Shown in pieces: positions 1 through 8,700 of a stretch of 64,000 nt of DNA. The notes beneath the pieces are model-generated. The model was not told the origin of the DNA. It was given only the letters and a program-made list of their open reading frames with translations, and did no database searches. This DNA comes from Bacteroidota bacterium (lineage in GTDB: Bacteria; Bacteroidota; Bacteroidia; Chitinophagales; Chitinophagaceae): contig VGGV01000001.1 of the NCBI GenBank assembly GCA_016868455.1, positions 1 through 64,000 on the forward strand, given 5' to 3'. Position numbers and translations under genes: made by a program. Each line of letters opens with the position of its first letter. Within the stretch, counting starts at the first letter, position 1.

Positions 1-96
1 GTATTTAAATTGTTCCCTACTCTGTTAAAAGGCAAAGCGGGTTTCACCTGTCAAATTTATTGTTTTTTTATATTGTCGTGTTTTACCAATGAACGC

Positions 97-296
97 TAAC
101 GGCCACAGCTTTGCGTTCGGTAGGGCATTTGGAAAACGTCCAGCCCGAAACTGAAGCCAATGTAAGTTACTAAAGTTGAAAATATATTCTGTTGTTCATC
201 CGTGTTCGGTCAGCCGGATATTTAGCTGATAGTAGTACTGCGGATGAGGATTTATTCATTACCCCCTGCTGACGCAAAACTGAATGTTATGTGGCG
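97..296. repeat. Imperfect inverted repeat bounding a noncoding segment
   Basis: The left arm (97-115, TAACGGCCACAGCTTTGCG) and the right arm (about 273-296, beginning CGCAAAACTG and continuing through GTTATG) are related by the pattern CGCAAARCTG-N4-5-GTTA when one is reverse-complemented. The segment between them shows no convincing gene. The right arm contains the stop codon of the adjacent minus-strand gene. A related motif of opposite orientation lies just upstream of that gene at 1189-1214. This gives the gene the look of a cassette between boundary sites. It does not fit the integron attC core consensus. No gene is seen in bases 1-286. Confidence 0.4.
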
Positions 297-1180
297 TTTT
301 TCCTTAATGTTGTTACTGACCATTTAATAGCAATTAAGCAAAGCCTCAGTGGATAAACGATTACCCCTATTATTATTATAGTCCACAGAAGAATGTTTGT
401 TAATTGACGATCTTCAACAATGTTTCGTCTACCTTTTTCAATCAACGACTGAGCATCTTTTTTTTCATTCTCAAGCTTCTCCCTTTTAACTATTACGTCA
501 CTTTCATATTTTAGCCCATCATCAACTTTGGAGTCATAGGATGCTTTAGTCCCTATATCCAAGTCGCTTGAAAAAATCTCATAGAGCTTGTTTTTATAAA
601 GTTCCGATTTCAAACATTCTTTGAATTTGTCAAGGCTGATATACTCAAAGAGAAAAAGTGAGTCTTGGTTTAATAAAGTATTGATGTCTTTGTCAGACAT
701 TCCGTTTTTCTTTATTTCATTAAGATTGATTGAATAATAGTAATAATTTTTTGATAAGTATTTTTGGATTTCCTCACTTGTGTACCCTACTTTAACTGCT
801 CCTATGTAGTCAAACTTATGTTTATTTTTCATGTATGAATATCCTGTCTCGCTACTGGGTTGAGGTTTTGCGTTTGGAAAGTCTTTTAAAAACTCCGGCT
901 CTTCTTGTTTCGGAATGTTATAATTGTCAGCCCCTACAATATAATTGACTATGAACTTTTGTTTGATACCCTCATATAATGCCTTTAATCTGTCAGTTGG
1001 CAAACTATCTATTTGGGCGGTTATTGAAGCTATCCTTTTTTGACTGCTTGATATTTTGGTGTCATAATAAGTGTTGCGGATAATTAGGAAAAGCCATAGA
1101 AGCCCCACAAGTGTAAGTGATACGAAAAAAATCAACACTTCTCTTGCAATTAGTCGTTTAATTTTTGGTTTGTCGGTCAT
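287..1180 (-). CDS. Hypothetical two-helix membrane protein (297 aa)
   Basis: I do not recognise the family. The N-terminus has a charged stretch (KPKIKRLIAREV) followed by a hydrophobic helix at about residues 13-33. A second hydrophobic helix lies near residues 262-285 (LLWTIIIIGVIVYPL), just before a short basic tail. The roughly 225-residue region between them is hydrophilic and Lys/Asp/Ser rich, with a likely coiled coil near 225-258 (EKLENEKKDAQSLIEKG). This suggests a protein anchored at both ends with an extracytoplasmic middle domain. The gene is low in GC, stands alone, and is flanked on both sides by inverted boundary motifs. Its stop codon lies inside one of them. It may be a transferred cassette gene. 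Confidence 0.6.
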   Translation of the reverse strand: MTDKPKIKRLIAREVLIFFVSLTLVGLLWLFLIIRNTYYDTKISSSQKRIASITAQIDSLPTDRLKALYEGIKQKFIVNYIVGADNYNIPKQEEPEFLKDFPNAKPQPSSETGYSYMKNKHKFDYIGAVKVGYTSEEIQKYLSKNYYYYSINLNEIKKNGMSDKDINTLLNQDSLFLFEYISLDKFKECLKSELYKNKLYEIFSSDLDIGTKASYDSKVDDGLKYESDVIVKREKLENEKKDAQSLIEKGRRNIVEDRQLTNILLWTIIIIGVIVYPLRLCLIAIKWSVTTLRKNAT

Positions 1181-1188
1181 GTTAAAAT

Positions 1189-1214
1189 GCTACATAACGT
1201 ATGTATTTGCGATA
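1189..1214 (+). repeat. Boundary motif upstream of the orphan membrane-protein gene
   Basis: The motif GCTACATAACGTATGTATTTGCG matches, in inverted orientation, the motif at the 3' end of the gene (minus strand of about 273-296, read as GCCACATAAC then TTTTGCG). The two copies point outward from the 297-aa gene. The similarity is about GCYACATAAC-N6-TTTGCG. Bases 1215-1405 beyond it contain no convincing gene. Confidence 0.4.
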
Positions 1215-1405
1215 TTCCTGGTACAGTTTTATGCTGATATTCAATACTCATTTATGCCTTATAAATTTAAAACATAAAGGAAATTAATAATGGATTAACC
1301 TCAAAAAGAAGATGATTTATGACAGCCATAGTTGCCAGCAAAGGGAATAGAAAAATGACCCTTATTCGAGACGGGTGTCGGAAATGTGTCGGAGAAAAAA
1401 AATAA

Positions 1406-1431
1406 AAATGGTTACACTTATGTAACCATTT
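1406..1431 (-). terminator. Rho-independent terminator of tRNA-Arg
   Basis: A perfect 11-bp stem (AAATGGTTACA / TGTAACCATTT) with a CTTA loop lies 10 bp beyond the 3' end of the minus-strand tRNA. On the minus strand it is followed by a long T-rich run (TTTTTATTTTTTTT), the classic intrinsic terminator form. Confidence 0.75.
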
Positions 1432-1441
1432 CATTATCAAG

Positions 1442-1515
1442 TGATCCCGTCAGGATTCAAACCTGAAACCTTCTGATCCGTAGTCAGATGCTCTATTCAG
1501 TTGAGCTACGGGACC
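1442..1515 (-). tRNA. tRNA-Arg (anticodon ACG)
   Basis: On the minus strand the cloverleaf is complete. The acceptor arm GGTCCCG pairs with CGGGATC (one G-U) and is followed by discriminator A. The D-arm has AGCTCAACTGAATAGAGC, the anticodon stem TCTGA/TCAGA encloses loop CTACGGA, and the T-arm has GGTTTGAATCC. The loop places ACG at positions 34-36, giving Arg. CCA is not encoded. The gene stands alone and has its own terminator downstream. Confidence 0.93.
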
Positions 1516-1573
1516 AACGGGCGGCAAATATAAGCAAAAATGCCAAAGCAGTAAACCTCTTTCGCATAAAAAA

Positions 1574-1590
1574 CCCCGACATGATCGGGG
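1574..1590. terminator. Bidirectional terminator after the Bax1-type gene
   Basis: The stem CCCCGA/TCGGGG has a five-base loop, an A-run on the left and CTTTTTAT on the right. It can stop transcription of the minus-strand Bax1-type gene whose stop is 26 bp away, and would also work from the other side. Confidence 0.75.
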
Positions 1591-1615
1591 CTTTTTATCA
1601 ATATATCCTTGTTGG

Positions 1616-2368
1616 TTAATCTTTGAACTTGGACAACAAACGAAGTATTTCCAAATACAACCAAACAACAGTAACAAGCAAACCAAAACCGCTGTACCAC
1701 TCCATGTACTTTGGGGCTTTCATTTCAATCCCCTTTTCTACGGTATCAAAATTGAGCAGCAGGTTAAATGAAGCAAGGGCAACCATCAAAATAGAAAAGC
1801 CAATGCTAAGGGGTGTGTTGGTGCTGGTAAGTGAAGAGGCCACCGCTGACCCGGTGAAAGCATAAGTCGTCCACTGTATGAGGTAGAACAGGGCCACAGC
1901 CGATGTGGCAACCACTATCACTGTTCTTAACTTGCTGGTAACTTTAATAATTCTATACCTGTAGATGAGAAACATTACCAGGCAAACCAGGAGGGTAAGT
2001 GCAACCGCCTGAACCGGTAAGCCGGGATAGGCATAATTGTACATGGCGGAAATTGAGCCAACAAACAATCCTTCCAATATTGCGAATATAGGAGCAAGAA
2101 AGCTGGCCCACCTCATTTTAAATGCCAATACCAATGACACAGCCAGTCCCCCAAAAACTCCAATATACATGAGCGGTTTTGGGTCTGCACCTTTGTCAAA
2201 TTGAGTCCATGCCAGCAGGGTGGATCCAATCATCAGCATGATCAGCACACCAAATTTATTCATGGTGCCTTTCATAGTCATTTCTTCGCCGGTGCTGATA
2301 CCCTCCAGAACGGTTCCCTGGAACCTTTTTTCCTGAAAAACAGGATTACTTGATTTAAACAATGCCAT
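1616..2368 (-). CDS. Bax inhibitor-1/YccA family membrane protein
   Basis: A 250-aa protein of the Bax1-I (YccA/YbhL-like) superfamily. After a hydrophilic N-terminus of about 35 residues there are about seven hydrophobic helices. The first begins near FGVLIMLMIGSTLLAW, and the C-terminal helices include the family-typical LLNFDTVEKG segment and a last helix ending YLEILRLLSKF. Characterised homologues are inner-membrane proteins linked to calcium leak or to regulation of FtsH proteolysis; the role here is not known. The ATG start follows a 54-bp gap after the NagB-fusion gene, which runs in the same direction. A strong hairpin follows the stop. Confidence 0.88.
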   Translation of the reverse strand: MALFKSSNPVFQEKRFQGTVLEGISTGEEMTMKGTMNKFGVLIMLMIGSTLLAWTQFDKGADPKPLMYIGVFGGLAVSLVLAFKMRWASFLAPIFAILEGLFVGSISAMYNYAYPGLPVQAVALTLLVCLVMFLIYRYRIIKVTSKLRTVIVVATSAVALFYLIQWTTYAFTGSAVASSLTSTNTPLSIGFSILMVALASFNLLLNFDTVEKGIEMKAPKYMEWYSGFGLLVTVVWLYLEILRLLSKFKD

Positions 2369-2422
2369 AGATTTTTGTTTTTAGACGTTAAAATTACGGG
2401 AAAAAGAAATATACTGTATTTA

Positions 2423-4339
2423 TTAATAATGCCACCGGACAAAGGCCTCCATGGCGGCATAATGGGTTAATCCAAGATCTGCATACAGGTTGGCAGTGGT
2501 TGCATTTCTTTCTTCTGCCCGCTGCCAGAATTCTCTTGAATCACTACCCTGGAAGGGTACCATATCTTTTTGTGACTGGTGGATAAAAATCCCGAAGCGT
2601 TTTTTCAAAACCTGGTCGGGGCTCATGGGAATGGCCATTTCAATTTCTTCGATATTCCATTCCTGCCAGGCGCCTTTATACAGCCAGAGCCAGCAGTCAT
2701 TGATCCACTCATAGTTCAGTGACCCGGCTGCTTCTTTTTTTATCCTTTTCAATGCTTCCAGCACTACATTAAAACAAACGATGTGGGTGCCGTGCGGGTC
2801 GGCAAAATCGCCGGCGCAAAACACCTGGTGCGGTTTTATTTGCCGGAGCAGCTCAATGGTCGGTCTGATATCCTTTTCACTCATCGGTTTTTTCTCTATG
2901 GTACCGGTTTCATAAAAAGGAAGGTCCTGAAAATGGATATTCTCTTCTTTAATGCCAACATAGCGGCAGGTTGCCCTTGCTTCGCCACGGCGTATCAGTC
3001 CTTTAATGGAACGGATGGCATGCGTATCAACCTGGTTTGATTTTTTTCTTACTAAAAACTTCCGGGCATCTTCCAGAATTTTGCCTGATTTTTTTGTATC
3101 AATCCCTGTAATTTCCTCAAAACCAACGGCAAAATCCAGAAACCTTGTAACAAACTCATCGGTAACAGCAATGTTTCCGCTGGTCTGGTAAGCCACATGC
3201 ACATCATGCCCCTGGTCATGCAGTCGTTGAAAAGTGCCGCCCATGCTGATGATATCATCATCGGGATGAGGAGAAAAGATGACCACTTTTTTGGGGTACG
3301 GTGCAGGTCTTTCCGGGTGACCCGGAATAACGGAATTGGGTTTTCCGCCCGGCCATCCGGTAATGGTGTCCCGCAACATGTAATATGCTTCAAGGTTTAT
3401 TTCATAGGCATCCCCTTTTTCAACAAGCAGGTCGCTTAGGCCATATTCATTATAATCTGAATTGGTTAAGCTTAAAACAGGCTTCCTGAGTTTCATAGAC
3501 ATATTCACCACCGCTCTTTTTATCATTTTAGGCGTCCACTCACAGTCGCCGGTAAGCCAGGGTGATTTGTTTCTTGTGAGTTCAGCCGCGGCCGTTGCAT
3601 CCACTACAAAGGTTACATCATCATGATTTTGTAACAGGGATGCCGGTACATGCTCACTGTCGTCATCTTCCACTGCTTTTTTAATAACGGGGGCTTTGGC
3701 GCTGCCCCAGGCCATCAGAATAATTTTTTTTGATTTAAGGATGGAACTGATACCCATGGTAATGGCCAGCCGGGGCACCTGTGAGATATTGGCAAACTCA
3801 TAGGCATTGGCAATCCGGGTGGAATTGTCCAGTGTTATCAGCCTTGTTTTCGAGTAGATACCAGACCCGGGCTCATTAAAACCAATGTGACCATTATTGC
3901 CAATACCCAAAATCTGCAAATCAATGCCACCGGCATCTTCTATCATCTTTTCATATTGGCCGCAATGTTCTTTAATCTTCTCTTTATTAATGGCGCCGTT
4001 AGGTATATGGATATTCTTTGGGTCTATATCAATATGGTCGAACAATTGGGTACGCATACAGCGGTTATAACTCTGCAGGGCATTGTTAGCTATGGGGTAG
4101 TATTCATCCAGGTTGAAAGTGATAACATTTTTGAAGCTCAGTTTTTCTTCCCGGTGCAATCTTACCAGTTCAGCATAAAGAGACTTGGGTGTGGAGCCTG
4201 TGGCCAGGCCGAGCACACAGTTTTGCTTAAGTTTTTGTTTCGACCTGATAATATTAGCTATTTGCTGTGCGACGTAATCAGAACCATTTACAGGGGAACT
4301 AAATACTTTTACTGAAATTTTTTCGTATGAGTCTACCAT
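2423..4339 (-). CDS. nagB: Glucosamine-6-phosphate deaminase fused to a PIG-L deacetylase-like domain
   Basis: This 638-aa protein carries two domains. Residues about 10-265 are a NagB-type GlcN6P deaminase, which converts GlcN6P to Fru6P and ammonia. Visible motifs are LATGSTP (near 45), NLDEYYP with the catalytic Asp near 78, and GNNGHIGFNEPG with the ring-opening His near 151. Residues about 350-638 form a LmbE/PIG-L deacetylase-like domain with the zinc motif SPHPDDD (356-362) and a later PHGTH. The fusion is found in Bacteroidota, and the deacetylase substrate is not established. I chose the ATG at 4339 because upstream in-frame sequence runs into the antisense strand of an insertion sequence. 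A TAnnTTTG box lies 36 bp upstream. GH20 at 14.8 kb could supply GlcNAc. Confidence 0.92.
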   Translation of the reverse strand: MVDSYEKISVKVFSSPVNGSDYVAQQIANIIRSKQKLKQNCVLGLATGSTPKSLYAELVRLHREEKLSFKNVITFNLDEYYPIANNALQSYNRCMRTQLFDHIDIDPKNIHIPNGAINKEKIKEHCGQYEKMIEDAGGIDLQILGIGNNGHIGFNEPGSGIYSKTRLITLDNSTRIANAYEFANISQVPRLAITMGISSILKSKKIILMAWGSAKAPVIKKAVEDDDSEHVPASLLQNHDDVTFVVDATAAAELTRNKSPWLTGDCEWTPKMIKRAVVNMSMKLRKPVLSLTNSDYNEYGLSDLLVEKGDAYEINLEAYYMLRDTITGWPGGKPNSVIPGHPERPAPYPKKVVIFSPHPDDDIISMGGTFQRLHDQGHDVHVAYQTSGNIAVTDEFVTRFLDFAVGFEEITGIDTKKSGKILEDARKFLVRKKSNQVDTHAIRSIKGLIRRGEARATCRYVGIKEENIHFQDLPFYETGTIEKKPMSEKDIRPTIELLRQIKPHQVFCAGDFADPHGTHIVCFNVVLEALKRIKKEAAGSLNYEWINDCWLWLYKGAWQEWNIEEIEMAIPMSPDQVLKKRFGIFIHQSQKDMVPFQGSDSREFWQRAEERNATTANLYADLGLTHYAAMEAFVRWHY

Positions 4340-4374
4340 AATTATTAGAGTTGTGTATGTATATCCATAGCTAA

Positions 4375-4382
4375 CAAAAGTA
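4375..4382 (-). promoter_or_regulatory. Candidate -7 box for the NagB-fusion gene
   Basis: On the minus strand TACTTTTG matches the Bacteroidota TAnnTTTG element exactly and implies a 5' leader of about 29 nt. The -33 position falls at about 4402-4407, only a few bases from the end of the inserted IS, and shows no TTTG. The insertion may therefore have replaced the native upstream promoter half. Confidence 0.5.
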
Positions 4383-4407
4383 CTTAAAACTAATTTTAAA
4401 GTACCAG

Positions 4408-5312
4408 TGTAGGCTTCCCCATATTTCAACCAGCCAGGTTTGGAGAAATTTCCTAACTTAAATGGTTTAAACATGAAACGGAAGAACTTCTCGGAGGCAC
4501 AGATTGTCTCCATCCTGCAGATGCAGGAATCGGGCAGGTCGGTTAAAGAGATCTGTCGCGAGCATGGTATCAGTGATGCCACATTTTACAATTGGAAGGC
4601 TAAATACGGAGGCATGGAAAGTCAGTGATGTAGCCCGTATGAAAGACCTCCAGGAGGAAAATGCCCGCTTAAAACGCATCGTAGCTAACCTGACCTTGGA
4701 GATCGATGCGGTCAAAACGGTGCTCACAAAAAAGTACGGCGGCCTGACGATAAGCGAGAGGCGGTAGAGCTCTTGGTACAAGAGAAACTGAGTGTTCCTC
4801 AGGCCTGCAAGTGGGTATCCCTTCCCCGATCTGTAATGACCTATAAGAAGGTGCAGCGGGATGACAGTTCTTTGATCGATGCCCTGAACCAGCTGGTACA
4901 GAAACACCCCTCCATTGGCTTTTGGAAGTGTTACTACCGGCTTCGCAGAAAAGGGCTGACCTGTAATCATAAAAAGCTATACCGAGTGTATACCCTGCTG
5001 AAGCTCAATATCCGCAGGCGTACAAAACGCAGGATCCCGCAGCGGATTAAACAGCCACTGGTTGTTCCCCGGGGGTTAAATAAAGGCTGGAGCATGGATT
5101 TTATGACGGATAGTTTGGTCGACGGCAGGCGGTTCCGCTTGCTGAACATCATGGACGATTACAACCGGGAATCCCTGGCAGTAGAAGCTGATACATCTCT
5201 TCCCGCCGCGAGGGTGATCCGGGTGCTGGAGCGGCTGGTTGATTATAGAGGTGCCCCGCAGTCAATCCGGGTCGATAATGGCCCTGAGTTCATCAGTGAG
5301 CGACTCCATGGC
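4408..5312 (+). mobile_element. IS3-family element, copy 1, 3'-truncated
   Basis: The left end is TGTAGGCTTCCCC, the same terminal inverted repeat as the complete copy at 37.9-39.1 kb. The translated products are identical over the shared region. About 905 of 1204 bp remain. Identity ends at CCATGGC (5312), inside orfB and just after the second catalytic Asp, so the Glu of the DDE triad and the right inverted repeat are lost. The four bases before the left end (CCAG) are the same in both copies, by chance or as a target preference. Confidence 0.9.
4473..4767 (+). pseudogene. IS3 orfA, reading frame interrupted
   Basis: Residues from MKRKNFSEAQ through the helix-turn-helix (EICREHGISDATFYNWKAKY) are in one frame, which closes at TGA after GGMESQ. 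The coiled-coil half (RMKDLQEENARLKRIV) continues in the next frame. One extra A in GGAAAG at 4618-4620 accounts for it: removing it restores GGMEVSDVARMKDL. The same base is present in the other copy. Near the end, A_AAA_AAG at 4728-4734 lies in phase for the programmed -1 shift into orfB that IS3-family elements use. Either orfA is broken in both copies or a second recoding step is involved. Confidence 0.8.
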
Positions 5313-5366
5313 CCTTTTGGACAAGGGTTTCATTCGGGCTATTTTTTTAAAGCGTTTGACTTTTAA
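4773..5366 (+). pseudogene. IS3 orfB transposase, C-terminally truncated
   Basis: DDE integrase-fold transposase. The first acidic residue is in SMDFMTDSLVDG and the second in RVDNGPEFIS. After ERLHG the sequence leaves the IS and reads through 17 foreign codons (from PFGQGF) to a chance stop. The third catalytic residue, Glu, is missing, so the product cannot be active. It would normally be made as an OrfAB fusion through the A_AAA_AAG slip site just upstream. Confidence 0.85.
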
Positions 5367-5387
5367 AATAGGAAATAATTATATTTA
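5355..5387 (+). promoter_or_regulatory. Candidate promoter upstream of the FecR remnant
   Basis: TTTG at 5355-5358 and TATATTTA at 5380-5387 are separated by 21 bp, close to the Bacteroidota TTTG / TAnnTTTG consensus (last base A instead of G). It lies between the truncated IS and the FecR remnant and could now drive susC. Otherwise bases 5313-5457 show no gene. Confidence 0.4.
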
Positions 5388-5457
5388 CACGCCGAAGGTG
5401 TTTTATTTAAGGTCAGCGACCGGCAATAAATAGCGTTTGTGCCCGGAAATGTTTACT

Positions 5458-5750
5458 AAACAACCTCTTCAGATAAAAGGGTTGCTTATACGGAAATTGA
5501 AGGTATTTCAATTAGAGCAGCCTGGACGCAGAAGAAATTAGTATTGAAAAGCACAACAAATAACGAAATAGCAGAGATAATCAAGAACACCTAGGGCAAA
5601 AGCATACTGTTTGCATTTGAAAATATTAAAAACATCAGGCTTACAGGTATTATGCCCAACGATGATTTGGATGTTTTATTAAAGTCTATTGAAATTTCTG
5701 CTGGCTGTAAGTCCATACAAGATGAGGATAGTATAGTTTTTGAAAAATAA
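5458..5750 (+). pseudogene. FecR-family anti-sigma factor, C-terminal remnant
   Basis: An open frame reads DKRVAYTEIEGISI, then AAWTQKKLVLKSTTNNEIAE, then IIKNT, a TAG stop at 5592-5594, and GKSILFAFENIKNIRLTG through DDLDVLLKSIEIS to VFEK and TAA. This is the C-terminal DUF4974-type end of a FecR-like regulator: the usual NGxY/TYG residue before the final domain is replaced by TAG. The periplasmic signal-sensing and membrane parts and the partner ECF sigma gene are absent. FecR genes normally sit directly before susC, as here, so the regulatory front of this locus appears to have been deleted, probably with the IS event next to it. Confidence 0.75.
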
Positions 5751-5780
5751 TATTTGGTAACCATTATTAAATCAATCTGC

Positions 5781-8700
5781 ATGAGAAAAACAATTATCTG
5801 TTTATCAGTACTCAAGGTACTGTTCGTAACATCGCTACAATCTCAGCTGGCGTATAACCGCCCGCCCGGTGTGGTTAATGAACAACTTCAGAAGAGTAAC
5901 AGCGAATCCCAACAGGATGGCAAAAAAAGCCACCAAAGCAATCTTTTAGCAACTGCCAATAGTGAAAACCCCATCGCTGATCGGTCAACGGTGGGTATGC
6001 AAGCTAAGGCTGAAACGATTACAGGTAAGATAACAGGAGATGACGGCGACCCTTTATCCGGGGTAACAGTTCAGGTAAAAGGAACAACCCGCGGCACTTC
6101 AACTAATGAACGTGGTGAGTTTACCATTGAAGCCAATAAAGGAGATGTGCTGGTAATATCTTCGGTTGGTTTTGAGAGCAGGGAAATTACTGTTGGTGAT
6201 AGTAACAATATATCAGTTTCTCTTGCACGATCTGTTATAACTGGTACGGAAGTGGTGGTAACAGCCCTTGGTATTCAACGCCGTGCAAAGAGCTTAACCT
6301 ATAGTACGCAACGGGTTTCTAATGCAGATCTTACTACGGTCAAAGACTTGAATCCGATTAACAGTCTAAATGGTAGAGTCGCCGGGTTACAAATTAACCG
6401 CAGTTCATCCGGTATAGGAGGCTCGGCACGGGTTATTCTTCGTGGTCAAAAATCAACCCGCGAAAATCAGCCCTTGTATGTTATTGACGGTGTGCCTATG
6501 GCAAATTTTATCGGCTCACAGCCCGGAGATGTATGGGGCGGCCGCGGAGATGGCGGAGATATTATCAGTTCTATCAATCCGGAAGATATTGAGGGTATAA
6601 CTGTATTAAAAGGAGCTTCTGCCTCAGCGCTGTATGGCAGCCAGGCGGGTAATGGTGTTATTCTTATTTCTACTAAAAAGGGAAAGTCCGGAACTGCAAA
6701 GGTTGATTTTTCAACCACCGTTAATATGGAACGTCCCATGTACATGCCGGAGCTTCAATATGATTATAGGCAAACAAGCCCGGGGAATATTTATAGCTGG
6801 GGAGCAGCGGGCGCCAGCCAGGATCATGTAGAGCCTTTTTTTGAAACCGGCTTAACATTTATTAATACGCTTTCACTTTCTGCCGGCAATGAAAAAGCAC
6901 AAAGTTATTTTTCATATTCTAATACAAACAACGAAAGCATACTGCCCGGCAGCAAACTGAACCAGCATACATTTAACTACAGGCAAAATGCAAAATTCCT
7001 GAACGATAAACTGAGCCTGGATGCCAACATACTATTTTCAACACAGAAAATAATTAACCGCCCGGTAGCAGGATTATATTTTAATCCGCTTACAGGGCTC
7101 TTTTTGTTTCCAAGAGGGCTGAACTTTGAGTCATATAAAAACTATGAATATTATTCCAGCACCCGCAACCTGATGTTGCAGGACTGGTGGAATATTAACC
7201 ATGACAGGGGAGATGTGGGACAGGACAATCAGCAAAATCCCTTTTGGATTATTAACCGGAACAGAAATTCAGGCAAGAAGGATAATTTCTTTACCTCTGT
7301 CACACTTAAATATAATATCACTAAATGGCTTTCTGTTCAGGCCCGCGGCAATGTGAACAGAAATTATGATAACTATGATTTGAAAGCACATGCATCAACC
7401 CAGGGCACACTGGCTGACTTTAATGGAAGATATACTGTGGACAGGCTTACCAGTACATTGCTGTATGGTGATTTAATTCTTGCCGGTAACAGAAATATTA
7501 CTCCAAAACTCGGACTGTCATTTAACCTCGGTACAAGTATTAACGATCTGAAGCAGGACAGGGATTATTTTGATACAAAAGGAGCTGACCTGAAGTTTGC
7601 GAATATATTCACATTGGGTAATGTAAATCTGAACTCTTCTTTTACGGTTGCTCCCAGCGGTGTTCACCGTCAGGTACAGTCTGTATTTGCAACGACTACG
7701 CTGGATTATGATGATAAGCTGTTTTTGGATTTAACAGCCCGTAATGACTGGTCATCCACACTTGCCTTTACACCTAAAGCAAGCAATGGTTATCCGTATT
7801 TTTCAGTTGGATTGAACACAATTATTAGCGACCTGGCGACTATGCCTGACTTCTTTAATTATGGTAAAGTGCGGTTGTCGTATGCAAAAGTGGGTAATGA
7901 TGTGGCGCCTTTTGCTACTTATCCTACCAATTCACTTGCATCTGGTAACTATGGTTCTATACAGGCTGGCCCCTATAAAGGAGCTTTTCTGAGACCTGAA
8001 GATATCCGTTCATTTGAAATTGGTACCGAATGGAGAATGCTGAATAACCGCCTTGTTTTTGATTTTACCTGGTATAAGTCAAATACAAAGAATCAATATT
8101 TCGAATTCAGTGCGCCTTTAGGCAGCGGTCTTTCAAGATTCTTCGTTAATGCGGGTGATATTGAAAACAAGGGAATAGAAGTGGCTCTGACATACAATGT
8201 GCTGAAATCTAAAAATCTGAAATGGAACAGCGGGCTGAACCTGACACGAAACGTAAACAAAGTGGTTGAGCTGCTTCCTGAACTGGGTGGTGAGTATGAT
8301 ATAACCGGTGCAGGTGTAAATAACTATTCGCTCAGGATACGGGAAGGTGGTTCTTATGGCGATATATATGGCAAGAAGTTCAAAAGAGCTTCAGACGGCT
8401 CTATAATAGTTGATGATAATGGCCGCCCTCAGGGAGGTGACTTTGGTTTCCTGGGCAACCCCACACCAAAATTCATGGCGGGATGGAACAATACAATAGA
8501 ATGGGAAAATATTGTTATTGGTGTTTTGATTGATGGCCGGTTTGGAGGAAAGGTAATGAGTATTACACAGGCTATGATTGATGAGTATGGGGTTTCAACA
8601 GTTGCTGCAGATGCCCGCAAAGCAGGGGGTGTAAACATACCTGCTACAAAAGAAAATGGTGTTAAATGGCCAGGATTATTGCCGGCTGAAGCATTTTATA

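Noticed and set aside
97-296. Integron attC site
   Set aside because: The ends do not fit the RYYYAAC/GTTRRRY core, and no integrase gene is in the window. Kept only as a boundary motif of unknown kind.
1215-1405. Remnant of a phage integrase next to tRNA-Arg
   Set aside because: Short frames near the tRNA were read in both directions but show no Arg-His-Arg-Tyr motifs, and no duplicated tRNA end was found.
4404-4407. CCAG as part of the IS end or as a target duplication
   Set aside because: It is the same before both copies at the orfA end but has no counterpart at the other end of copy 2. A four-base match may be chance or a target preference.
4340-4582. In-frame 81-codon N-terminal extension of the NagB-fusion protein
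   Set aside because: The extension is the antisense strand of the IS and its promoter region. The conserved NagB N-terminus begins at the ATG at 4339.
4504-4767. Separate small gene inside the IS
   Set aside because: It is the second half of orfA in a shifted frame. Its N-terminal third is out-of-frame sequence with no similarity to anything expected.
5592-5594. Amber codon recoding in this genome
   Set aside because: Intact genes such as the oxidoreductase ending at 29275 use TAG as a normal stop, and the two interrupted frames are in otherwise damaged or isolated genes.
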